Shown here piece by piece: positions 1 through 12,300 of a stretch of DNA of 64,000 bases (positions within the stretch are counted from its first letter, which is position 1; each line of letters opens with the position of its first letter). The notes below the pieces were generated by a model, which ran no database searches, was not told where the DNA came from, and saw only the letters and a list, made by a program, of their open reading frames with translations. This DNA is from Lampris incognitus. Lineage: Eukaryota; Chordata; Actinopteri; Lampriformes; Lampridae. Position numbers and translations under genes: made by a program. The stretch covers positions 28,527,333-28,591,332 of the forward strand of contig NC_079214.1 in the NCBI RefSeq assembly GCF_029633865.1, written 5' to 3'.

Positions 1-530
1 CCACCCCCAGCTCTGCCTCCTGTCTTTTCGTCAGTGCCACGGTCTCCAAACCATATAACATAGCTGGTCTCGCAACCATCTTGTAAACCTTCCCTTTAAC
101 TCTTGCTGGTACCCTTCTGTCGCAAATCACTCCTGACACTCTTCTCCACCTCAATCCACCCTGCCTGTACTCTCTTCTTCACCTTGTTTCTCCACTTTCT
201 GTTACTTTGGATAGTTGACCCCAAGTATTTAAACTCATACGCCTTCGTCACCTCTCCTCCCTGCGTCACCATTCCACTGTCCTCCCTCTCATTCACACAT
301 ATGTATTCCGTCTTGCTGCTACTGACTTTCCTCTTCTCTCCAGTGCATACCTCCACCCCTCCAGGCTCTCCTCAACCTAAACCCTACTCTCACTACAGAT
401 CACAATGTCATCCGCAAACATCATAGTCCACGCAGCCCCCGACCTGATCTCGTCCGTCAACCTGTCCATCACCACTGCAATCAAGAAAGGGCTCAGAGCC
501 GATCCTTGATGTAATCCCACCTCCACCTTG
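1..530 (-). mobile_element. RTE-like LINE 3' fragment
   Basis: The reverse strand reads as the C-terminal part of a non-LTR retrotransposon polyprotein, with peptides such as EYICVNEREDSGMV and YEFKYLGSTIQSN. The same peptides occur on the plus strand of the LINE at 60074-62322, so this is a second copy of that family, covering roughly the part equivalent to 61440-61965. The frame is interrupted. It continues beyond the left edge of the window. The RTE/BovB-like clade is my recollection of the family; membership of the same family as the copy in rab4a is seen directly. Confidence 0.8.
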
Positions 531-919
531 AACCCATCTGTCTATCATGTATCTTCGCAGTGTAGGATAGTCAAACCAAAACTAGTGAATGTTAACAATT
601 ATCTGCTTTTCTCTGGCAGTCAGAGAAGGGAATCCCTGGACTGGCTGGGTATATCTTGTTTTGGCCCTAGACAGACAACCAAAGCGTTGCATACATCATG
701 CAGCTGTTGTGCCCTTGGATAAAAGCACTTCATCCCTGCTCCACAGCTGATGATGAGCTGGCAGTGAGGTAGCAAAATGGGAAATAGGTATCTGTTATTG
801 AACAAAAAAAACATGGACAATAAAGTATAACTCATGTTAACTCATGTTTAAGACAGAATACATCTGTGAATACTCATAAATCATTTTAAGAGGCTATGCT
901 GCATCTTGTCATTAGAAGA

Positions 920-1090
920 AAGCCACTTTATTTTGTCATTGTATTCTTACAAGGAAATTTGTTCTCTGCATTTAACCCACCCTATTGGAGAGGAGCAATG
1001 GGCAGCTGCAGCACCCGGAGACCAACTCCAGCTCTTTACATTGCTTTGGTCAGGGACACAGGCAGGAGTATTAACCCGAGCAGTCCTAAT
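920..1090 (-). repeat. SINE-like repeat, 3' half only
   Basis: Read on the minus strand, this stretch resembles the distal part of the repeat at 29350-29515: a 'cactgctc' type core followed by a 'gggttaaatgcagag' type end. The tRNA-like head is missing. It is a truncated copy with no coding content. Confidence 0.5.
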
Positions 1091-1379
1091 CAATTCAAAC
1101 AATTGGAATAGACAAATAAATAACACTGCTGTATGTGGTTATACTATAAATTGCAAAATACAAATTTGTCATATTGATACTTGTGATATGGGTGAATTTT
1201 AAGTCATTTAAATAAGTTTTTATGGAAAAAAACATTTTTACATTACAAATATTCCAAATACACAGTGCACAATTAAATCCTCTTATTGCTGGACAATGTA
1301 GTCTGAAAAAAAATTCAAACGTCAGAAAATAGCCAAACATTAATGAAACCAGTTGAGGGAATAATAGCTGACTGATTGG

Positions 1380-1455
1380 GGCAAATTAAAAAGCGCTTTG
1401 AGTGGTCAGTAGACTAGAAAAGGGCTATATAAATGCAGTCCATTTACCATTTAAA
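1380..1455 (+). repeat. retroposon 3' tail fragment
   Basis: The segment around 'aaagcgctttgagtggtc' and 'gctatataaatgcagtcc' has the form of the 3' tail of teleost LINE/SINE families, which end in an 'AAAGCGC...CTATATAAATG' motif. No head or coding part is attached. Confidence 0.4.
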
Positions 1456-1624
1456 TTGAATGCCTTACAGCACCATGTGCATATATTTTAAGTAGAATGA
1501 TGAGCTGAATAATGGATGGTTTTTGATCAATGATCAAAACCCGCATCAGCAAAGTGAAACATTTCGTCATTCAAGATGATTTTGGGCTGAAACGATGTAC
1601 CCCCCAAATACATGTGTGCGTATA

Positions 1625-1693
1625 GACACACACAGACACACACAGACACACACAGACACACACAGACACACACACACACACACAGACACACAC
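1625..1693. repeat. (AC)n/(GACACACA)n microsatellite
   Basis: Interrupted CA repeat with regular GACACACA units. Open frames across it (Cys/Val repeats on the minus strand) are artefacts of the repeat. Confidence 0.95.
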
Positions 1694-1888
1694 TAAGCAG
1701 GCGGGATCTTGGTTTATCACTAGACACTTCTAAACAGCAATGCCTGCCAAGGCTGCGACCAAATACAGTTACACAGTAAAAACACATTCTTTTCAAACAA
1801 GATTTTGTTTTCGTCCAAATGTCCCTAACTGACCTGCTTTGTTAAATAACAAAAATACATCCAAAAACATCCAACATATCATTGGATG

Positions 1889-1894
1889 TTTATT
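1889..1894 (-). terminator. candidate phf10 polyadenylation signal
   Basis: The minus strand reads AATAAA here, about 760 bases beyond the phf10 stop codon. It is the nearest canonical hexamer I noticed on that strand. No transcript evidence is available, so the 3' end of phf10 remains a guess. Confidence 0.3.
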
Positions 1895-2657
1895 ACAAAA
1901 TATTTTTAAAAAAATCCCAGGAATGTGTTCATTTCTGAATAAACCATGAGACATGAATAGTTTGTAGGCTCTCAGTAATCCTATTTGATACAGTGGTAAT
2001 TGCTAAGACACAATTCAAGAGCGAGAACAAGTACAAGTCAGAACAAGCTCACATTGTGGTTAACACAGAATCAAAAGCACCATTATATTAAGTGAAACAA
2101 CTGCCCAGCTAACAGTTCACATGGTGTCACAAAAATAAATTAAAAACTACAGAAATGTCCACCGAATAGAAATGAAATTACATACTATAAAAAATAAAGA
2201 GCAGTAGGGATGCACTAACACCAGAACTGGTTAGAAGATACCAAGCCAATCAGTGTCATTATCAGAAAATTTTCCAACTAATATCATATACCAAGAGCAA
2301 AATGTTTCAATTTTCTTTTTTCTTCTTCTTCTTCCCACAAAGGTATTAGATATATCTAACTGTGAAAATGGATTATATTCATATCGCAATAAAATTTGCC
2401 AAAAGAGCAAAAATCGACATTTAACTCTATAAGGTTAAGGAAAAGGTTTTGATTGTTTTGGCAGTGAGAAAATAGAATAAATATATTCCTACAATTTTTT
2501 CAAATCATGAAAGTGGTTATACTCTGAGAACCTGAGAGAAGAAACATTCAATTTTTATAAGAATCCTCTAAATTTAACTGGACACCAAACTGAGGAAAAT
2601 CTGGCCAATATCTTGTGGTATGTGCAGTCTTGAAGGAACCCATGCTTCAGATGCCTG

Positions 2658-2752
2658 TTATTTCTGAGCCGATTTGGACTTCTTGGGTGTTTTGGCTCCT
2701 CTTTTCTTTTTGGGTGTGAAATCTTTCTCACACAGCTCACACACCCAGAGAC
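2658..2752 (-). CDS. phf10: phf10 coding exon 12 and stop
   Basis: 95 bases after a CAG acceptor, reading [19 protein letters not shown], then a Lys/Ser tail ending SAQK and TAA. It supplies the last two zinc ligands (C468, C471) of PHD2. Confidence 0.96.
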
Positions 2753-3276
2753 CTGTGGAATAGATATGCATAAGCATAAGTAACCACAGAAAATAAAGTG
2801 TTATTGCAAGTCTGCCTTTAGGCCTCTGCTCATTTTCTCTTACCCAGTGCAATTCTAATCAGGAGGAAATAGCAGACCCACTTAAGTGTACCTGTCTACC
2901 TGTCCATCAAGTCTCATCAGTATAGAGCCCACCCTAATAAAGAAAGTGTTGATTTGCTGCTGTCCCATGCATCAGAGTTTCTCTGTTGGTCTATCCACTC
3001 ACCCATGGGTATAGAATCCATGCCGACGCAGAATGTGTGGTATCCTCTGTCACATTTGTCACAGAACATCATCTCATCTTCATGGTGTGGCTGCTGGCAC
3101 ACGGTGCATGTCTTACACTCCATACACTGCCAGTGGTATGTCTGGATCACACAAACCAACTCTTCACTCATGTCCAAGCAAGATGGATGGCCTGGGGGAG
3201 GAATAGACACAATGTACACATGCATGCATGTATGTATGTATGGCAACACATGTTGAGAAGAAAATAAGCACACGCA

Positions 3277-3323
<47 letters not shown>

Positions 3324-6300
3324 GCAGTGAGATGTAGAGATACAAACAGGTAATTCCTACATTCACTAAAATGCAAGCATACACAAACAGGCATGCAAAA
3401 AAACTAACACAAATACACACAAAACCAGACACATACAGGTTGATGTAGCAGCAGAAAGGGAAACAAACCAGTAGATAAGAAAATGAAGGGACACAAATAC
3501 AGATACATTATGTACATAGGCCCATCCACACAAACAACTCCAATCATAAAAAAGGAGACATCTCTTAATTTCAGAACTTGAGCTCGTACTTGGAAACAAA
3601 GGTCTTAATAACCCTACCATAGGAATAACATTACCTGCTGACATTACCAAACAAATCACTGTCTTCTGCAATTATCCTTCATGCACCATTAGAGGTAACT
3701 ACATTCAGAACTATAGTCTCTGTTTTCCTTCAGCAGGCACTTAAACTTTCATCAACCCTAAACTTAAATTTACACAAACAACCTTCAGAATAGCTTGGTA
3801 CTATGGTTAGGAATCATGATAATGATAATGATTCTGCTACCTGTGAACTAAAAAGCTAGTACGCATTGGTTTTGTTGAGAAAGAAATGAATGTCTCACTA
3901 AGTCCTTTTAGGTACGATATTAAATCAAAACATTTACACTTTACTATACTGCAACTAGTGCTGGATGAACAAAAGTAATGGACTAAAATTCAAAATGCCT
4001 TGGTATGCTTTTGAGACACCATTATGGTGAATGGTTGTACTGGTGTACTAGCCTTTTTGAGCGATCAGTATCCTTGGAGGGTGCCATGGGATTTCATTAT
4101 CAGAGAATTTCCCCCAATACTGAAATCTGATGCAAAGAGCCATGCTCAACATGAAAGATGTTAGATTGCGCCAATGTAGAGAATTGATTATAGTCGTATT
4201 TAAATTAGTTTTGTCCAATGACAAATGTGGTAGACTGGTACATGAAACTTGAGTGTAGTACTTCATATTGGTGTTACAAGAATTGTTCTTGTACTGGTGT
4301 ACTAAATCCAGATCATCAGAAGTGTGCCTGAATTGAGACAATCTATTTTGAATGAAATCTTGAACATTCAGTTCATCTTTGAATTAAACTCTTCATTATT
4401 CTGAAAACACAAAACAAACTTGTATGGCTCTTCATCTAAGGAATTCAGATTTTCCAATCCATGTGAAGTTAATTTGACTGTTCTATAGTAGCAGAAGGGG
4501 CAATTCCCACTTTAAATGTATTAAATTCAAATGTTTTTCTGGAGTGATAATAATTTAAGAATCAGGAATATGCAGACACTGAAATCTAGTTTTATCCTTT
4601 TGGTAGGGACAATACTGCTATTTTAATATTACAATCAAAATGATGAGCAATTCTTATTGTATGCTGTATGTAGATATATCTTTATCCTAAATTTGTGGCT
4701 GCTTCAAAGATTTCACTCAACATTAGCTGTAATTTAATGTTATAATTGTTTATACAGTCAGTACAATAAATGAATGGCTTCAGCTTTTGTTTAAGACTAC
4801 AAATACGCTAGAGACATCTGAATTTCTCATGAAACCAGGTACCAACCCTTAAAAAAAAAAATGCTTGAACTTACCGCTGTTCTCACATTGGGAGCAGTGA
4901 ATAAGAGCCTCTGGTTTGCCTTTCTTGTTGGCTTCTTTACCCTTCTGGCAAATGCCACATATAGCATTGGGAATGACCTTAGGCTGCAAGGTAGAATAAT
5001 GCTATGAAAACCAATCAAAACTAGGTATTGTGTAGTCAGGAATAAAATTCTAGTTTACGTTTGTTTACTTTTGAATCTCGCAAAGGATGAGCCCACATTT
5101 AGAGCTGTTGAAACATCTGCCAAGATAAAAAAAAATGACATGTTCAAATGAATTAAACAATACTGATACATATTTCTCACCAAGTTTAGAACTGTGCACA
5201 GCTGGGAGTAAATTTTGAGATGCTGTTAAATTACAATACTATGAAACAACAGAATTCGGTGCACGCCAAGGAGCTTTAGCTCTATGGCATACTAGAAGTT
5301 GGCTCACTTTGATCCAGACAAAGTGGGTCTAATATACAGTATGCGGCCATCTTTAATAGAGCCAAAGCAAAGTGCAAAAACAGATATGGACAGCCCAGGT
5401 TACTGGACAATGGGGTAACAGACCATGTGTTTGTTCATAAAAGGCAGCCACTCCATTTAGGATTGAAAAATGGAACCAAGCTTAAAATTGGCAGAGAGCA
5501 TAACAATGGATTTATGTGTCAATTAGGACAATTAGGGGCAATGCAAAGTGACTGATTGTCAGTTAGCTCTTTAAGGTAGTAAACTGCCTCATCTGCATGT
5601 AGAGACTATCACAAATACACTTTGAACAATAAGAAGTCACTTCTCTGTATAGCAGCAAACTATAATTGCAATGGTTATTTACAAACAGTCCAGTTGAGAG
5701 TAAACACACTTTTTTTGTAAGGCATGCCAATTCAAAAACATATCCTAGTCTTCCGTTTCATCTGTTCCAACACAAATGAATGATTTAAGAGGTGAATGGA
5801 AATGTATTGATTCATTAATTAATTAATACATTCTTGGTCACAATCACCACTTCTCTGTCCATTCTATGGGTTTTAAACTTTTATTTTTGTAGTACTGAAA
5901 TATGAACATCTCAAAAGGTTTCTTCCTATGGAACACACCATCATGCAAAAATTCAACAGGGGACAGAGGAAAGAACCAAAGAGAGCAGAAACGGGGTTCA
6001 GGGAGATTTAAATCAGGAAGTCACACATCAACAGGTGGAACATTCAGCAAATGTTAGATAAATACTTTACTACCACCAACAAAGACTACAGATAGTTGTT
6101 GATCTTGTTTTTAAAGCTAAAAACGGCAAAATTAAAGCTGGGGTAGGCAACTTTGGAGAAGCAAGAATTTTTGACAACACCCCTCAAAAACCACTCCCCT
6201 CCTCACTCTGCATCCTCCTTCCTTTCCATAAACCCTCCCTCCAAACCAGCTTCATGCGTTTGCCTGTCGTAACTGGTAAAATTCGTATTGTTAATTATCC

Positions 6301-9300
6301 ATGCATGTGAAAAATATTTTCAAGCAAATCTCTTAGTAATACCAACATTGTTCTTGTGAAGCATCATCTTACTCATAGGTGAAGTATTTATTTAGTTCAC
6401 CATGTCCAAAGCACCAGCACGGTCTATGACGTCCTCTGTCCAACATTTTTATCAGTGCCAAAAAGATGGTACAATGGAATACAGATCTTAATCTATTCAA
6501 GTAAATTAAAAGACCCAAAAATTCTCAGTGAATCTCTTGGTTACAGTGCCTTATTAGGAACATGGTGAGAAAAAAAATTGGGGGCATTTTTGCATTCCCT
6601 CGCAATACTTTTGCATTCTCTCACAACACATTTGGGATCCCTCGCAATACTTTTGCGTTCTCTCGCAATACATGCACTAATTGCCAGTAAAGAAGAAGAA
6701 GATAACTTCCGGTTAGATTCGCCAGTGAAGAAGAAGAAGACAACTTTCAGTTGGTTTCGCCAGTGAAGAAGAAGACAACTTTCGGCTGGTTTCTGCATCA
6801 TATTGCTGGAGCAGCTCATCAGGTTAGAATGTATTCATCATTATTCATCACTATTCAGTTACTCATCATTCAGCATTAGGTAGTCAATCACATACCTTCT
6901 TCAGACAACGCACTATGTAGTTTGATGGTCTAAATGTAAAACATTTGTTTTGTTTTAAATTTTATGTAGAATCTACACCTACAACCGACATTTGACGTGA
7001 TGAAGCCCGATGCCAAGCACCTCACATCAGTTCCCTAGTCACAACAGCCAACCTGGACTTGAAACCAAGCTTGATGAAACAGCTGGTGATGACGATGACA
7101 CAATCAAGTGGAATCCAGAGGTTGTCATGGCAGAGAGCAGTGGATCAGATGAGAAAATTGTGATTGAATGGGATTCAAACTTTGAGGATTGCACACAGGT
7201 AATATCCCTGAAACTATGATTCAAACCTGAGTAGGGAGTCACAAACTGATATAGTGGGTACTGGTATCCTCGTACTACATATTGGTTTATTACAAGGCCA
7301 AAATTCAATTACAAGAGCACTGTTTAAAAACGCTTTTGACACATAAAACCATCTATTTCTGCATAATATAATGTATGTATTTATGTATGTATGTACGTAC
7401 GTACATATGTACGTACAAATATTGCTCTGGTAGGGTGAAAATATACTTACCTGCCCTGACTGAACAAACTTAATTGCATTGGTTGTTTTGTTTTCACAAT
7501 CCTTGCAATCTTGTCATAATGGAGCTACAGGGTTGTGTAAACTTAATTCACCTCAGCCATGGTGTATGCATCCCTTACGTGAAGTATAATTCAGCCTTTA
7601 TGAGGGGAACAGAGTAGAACATATAACCACGCTATTATTTGCCTTTTAACTACAATTCTGCTTAAAGATACCACCAATGGTCAATCACCACACATGTTAA
7701 GAGGATTAACAGGGCTAAATGGGTTCTTTAGTTTTATATTTCCCTGCTGCTGGTTAGCAAAATGTGTTCCTTGTCAGAAGACAGCTTCACCTTCAACATC
7801 AACTGCAAATCCAAAAGATGGGCTTCGTGTGTACATTCATAGGGTGAAGGTTATGGAGGACCTCCTGGATATTTTTTATGGATGACACCTTTGCGACTTC
7901 TCCTCCGAAAATCTAAGTTTTTAATGAAAAGGCCATAGACGGTTCTGGGGTGTCAAGGGAGGTCTACACTGCATTCTGGAAGCAGTTCCTGGAACAGTGT
8001 GAAGGTGAAGATGAACGTGTTCTGAGACTGAGGCTAGACTTTTCTCAGTTCAAATGGAATGTACATGGAAGGATCTGCATAAAAGGTTTAGTCGATCATA
8101 GTGTATTTGCAGTGAGGCTCTTAAGTGCTTTCATGTTTGCCTCCATCAATGGCATGAAGGTGAAAATGTGCGTATGTCATCATTCCTCAGCTATGTGTCT
8201 TCTGCCGAGTGATCAGTCCTCAGCAAGACTCTTCAGGGCATAATAGATGAAAGTGACGAAAAAGACTTGATTGATAGTTTGACTAGAATGGGTTCCCATG
8301 GACTTCCTTGAAAAGACGACATGAAAGCTGCCATCAAAGCAATGGCTCATAAAGCCACTCTTCAAGAGCCGAAATTTATAATAGCTTGTTAAAAACCAGT
8401 TTAAATGTTCAGCTGAAAATATCTGACAAGGAAGGTGTTCTGTCTCTCTATGAATCAAAAAAAGCCACTGGCAAAAAAGTGTCACAATTGCTCGAGACAA
8501 TACAGGAGATCCTCACTCAGAGGGAGCAGACCACCTTCAGTCACTTAAAACAGTATGTGAAAAATTCTGACCAAATCAAAGCTGAAAAATTCCTGTGGTT
8601 TTGCACTGGCTCTTCTGTAATATGTGTTAACAAAAATCAGAGTAACCTTCAATGGTGACTCTGGCCCCGGAAGACATGTTGGTCATACATGTGGTGCAGT
8701 CCTTGATGTGACTTACACATACTATATATCTTGCCCAAAGTTTCACACTGAGTTTGACAACATCCTGTCCTGCTACTATTTTGAGATGGACATCCTGTGA
8801 ACTTGACAGTACTTGCTAAGGTAATTATTAATGTTATTAATGTTAATGTTCTGTTATCCATTTTTAAATCCATAGTCACTTTGGCCAGCATTACTTCTGG
8901 TAACAGAAGTATTTGCTCTTTAAAGCTTCAGACATCAGTGTACAAAGGATATATAGGATTTTTATATACTAATCCTGAATGTTACTTTATTTAAGTTTGT
9001 TTTGGCTGTTCTAAAAGTTGTCTATCTACCAGGGCCTGCAATGAATTTGCCTCCTTATTTAATGACAAAATTCAGAAAATTAGACAGGCAGCCAGTGCCT
9101 CCATACTAGGTATAGGGCATGTGTTGTCCCTAAGTCCACCTAAAATCGATTCAAATAGCAAGTCACAATTTGATCCAATCAACCAAAAAACGTGGGGGAA
9201 ATTATACAACATCTGAAATCCTTCCTCCTGCTGCCTTGATATTCTGCCAACAGGCTTTTTCACAAAAAAAAAAGCATGTCATCAGATCTTCTACAAATTG

Positions 9301-12300
9301 TCAAAATCTCTTCAGTCAGGTCTCTTCCCACAGGCCCTGAAAACTGCAGTCATCAAGCCACTCTTAAAGAATAATCGAGATAATCAACGAATAGTTATAG
9401 GCCTATATCGAACCCCACGTTTCTGAGTAAAATAATTGATAAAGCCATTTTCCAGCAGCTCAACAACTTTTTGGCACTAAACAACAGTTTCAATGTCTTT
9501 CAGTCAGCTTTAACATAGACAGTGGCAGAATTTCAGTCCCGGTATTATTGGATCTCAGTGCTGCATTTGACACAGTTGACCACAACATATTACTGGACCA
9601 ATTGGAAAACTGGGTGGGACTTTCTGGCACAGCACTCAACACTCAACTGGTTTGAATCCTACTTAAAGGACAGGGAATACTTTGTGTCTATAGGTAATTA
9701 CAAATCTGAGCGTACAAAAATGACCTGTGGAGTTCCCCAAGGCTCCATTCTGGGGCTGCTTCCGTTTAACATTTATATGCTCCCACTAGTCCAGATTATG
9801 GAAAATAACAAAATATCTTACCATAATTATGCAGATGACATGCAGACTTACATAACCATATCACCAGGAGACTATAATCCCATACAAGCACTGAGTAAGT
9901 GCATTGAACCAATCAATGATTGGATGTCTCAGAATTTCCATCAACTAAACAAAGATAAAACTAAAATAACTGTCTTTGGGGCCAAGGAAGAATGATTAAA
10001 AGTCAGCCCTCAGCTACAATCAGTAAAGTTAAAAACAATGAACCAAGCCAAAAATCTTAGTATAGTCACGGACTCAGACCTGGATTTAGATAGCCACATT
10101 AAGACAATTACGAAGTCTGCCTACTATCACCTGAAGAATATATCAAGAATTAAAGGATTTATGTCTCAGCAGGACTTGAAAAAACTTGTCTATGCATTTA
10201 TCTTCAGTTGACTCAACTACTGTAACGGTATCCTTGTAGGTCTTTCTATAAATTAAAAAAAAAATCGATCAAACAGCTGCAGCTGATTCAGAACGCTGCT
10301 GCTCAAGTCCTTACTAAGACCAAGACTGGATCACATCACTCCAGTCCTGAGATCGCTGTATTGGCTCCCTGTTCACCAAAGAATTGATTTTAAAAATCTG
10401 CTCTTGGTTTATAAAGCACCGAATGGTTTAGGGCCAAAATACATTTCTGATCTACAGCTACACTATGAACTAGAGCTGTACAATTTGGTGAAAAAGTCAT
10501 ATTGCAATTATTGTGGACAATATTGCGATTTGCGATATAATAAACAAATGTATACATATACAAGTAATACAAATTTGTCAAGTTGCCGCGACATGGAGTG
10601 ACTTTCATTTTGCATGTTTTACACAGTACCTCTTTCTGCTCAATATCGCTGAGCTTGAATCCAAAATATTGCCATATAACAGAGGCTGCGTTTTTTGTTT
10701 TGTTTTTTGTTGCCACCAGTTCATCAGCGTTAACCTGCTTGTTGTCATCGGTATCAATTTTTTCCTTCTTTCTGGTCTGCACACAGCACACCGGATAGTC
10801 ATGTGACCGTAGACTGCACACGCTTCACTGCCTAAAAAGAGACTAATTGGTCATCTCTTAATTATGGGCACAGATATGCAGACTGCAAACAAACAGATGT
10901 TCACACATGCACATTTTATTATTTAATTAAATTGCAGCCTTTTGCGGTTATAGAAATGCACAGGTTGATATCGCGATTGCGATCAGATTAATCATACAGC
11001 ACTATTATGAACCGTGCAGACCTCTCAGATCATCTGGGACAGGTCTGCTTTCTGTCCCCAAAGTCAAAACTAAACATGGAGAGGAAGCTTTCAGTTTTGA
11101 TGCACCACATATCTGGAACAAACTCCCTGAAAACTGCAGGTCTGCTACAACTCTGTTCTTTTAAATCTAGGCTTAAGACTTTCCTCTTTGCCATTGCCTT
11201 TTATTAAATAAAACTTTAATCTGAGCTTTTGATTTTCATCTTACACTGCACTGAAACTTTTACTCTCGTTTTATGTTTTTACATTTTTTTTAATTGCCTT
11301 ATGTTGCTTCTCTTAATGCCTTTTATGTTTTATGTAAAGCACTTTGAATTGCCTTGTTACTGAAATGTGCTATAAATTTGCCTTGCCTTCTAACAGTTGT
11401 TGCACTTCGCACTTGGAGTCTTCCATTTAGGGGTCTCTCATTTTATTAAAATGTTTTTCAATTAAAAATGTTATCCACTAGCAAAAATGTTTAGAAGTCC
11501 TTTGTTTGCACAAACTTGAACATGGAATGTTTGTGTACAGCTCAATTTTTTTTTACATCCAGATTGTTTTACCTATTGTAAAATTTGCCTCACTTTTTCC
11601 AAGTTGATTGTTTATAACCAATTCACATTTTCTGCTTTGCTAACATTTTTGAGAAGACAATATTTTGGAAAATATGATATGTGGATTGATGGAAGCTTTT
11701 ACTGTCCCATGCACTATTTTTCCATTGTGTTGTGGAGGAGATAAATTGTTCCTGGCAGTTGGAACGCACCCAGATTTCTTCTTGTGGTTTACAATAAAAA
11801 GACCATAAAATACAGCATAAAAGTGCATACAAGAAGATAAAATACAGGCTAAAAATTGCATGTAAGAAGATAAAATACAGATAGAATTACACGAAAGACC
11901 CTCAGACAGAGAAAGGCAATAAAACGTGTTTTAAGAAGCCCAGTAAAATGTGGAATCAAGTCTGGAAGTTTGAACTCCTCCTTCCATGTGGTGCAAGTGA
12001 TCTTTCAATGATAACATTTCTAAACCACATGAACAAGTTCACGGCTTGATATGGGTCTCTGAGAAGATTCAGATGACTCTCTTCCATGATGATATTACAT
12101 AGATCAAATACATCTCGGTCGCAAGGAACAGTAATGCGAAAAGCACATTATGTCTTGCACAACTGAAGAGCTTCATGGTCAACGGGATTGAGGAAGTCTT
12201 GGGTTCTGCAAAGTTCAGGGAAGGGAGTGCATACATCACACTGGGCAGGCCACTGGGGATGTTGACATTTTTGGATGGCCTGGCGGTGTGTGTATTCCAA

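Noticed and set aside
2917-3432. 171-residue open frame with PHD-like segment and Cys/Val repeats
   Set aside because: Only the PHD part (3003-3191) is phf10 exon 11; the rest is intron and CA-repeat read-through.
6541-6819. 92-residue minus-strand open frame with repeated IAREC-type motifs
   Set aside because: Translation of the reiterated terminal repeat; the same sequence recurs inverted at 19690-19803 without a gene.
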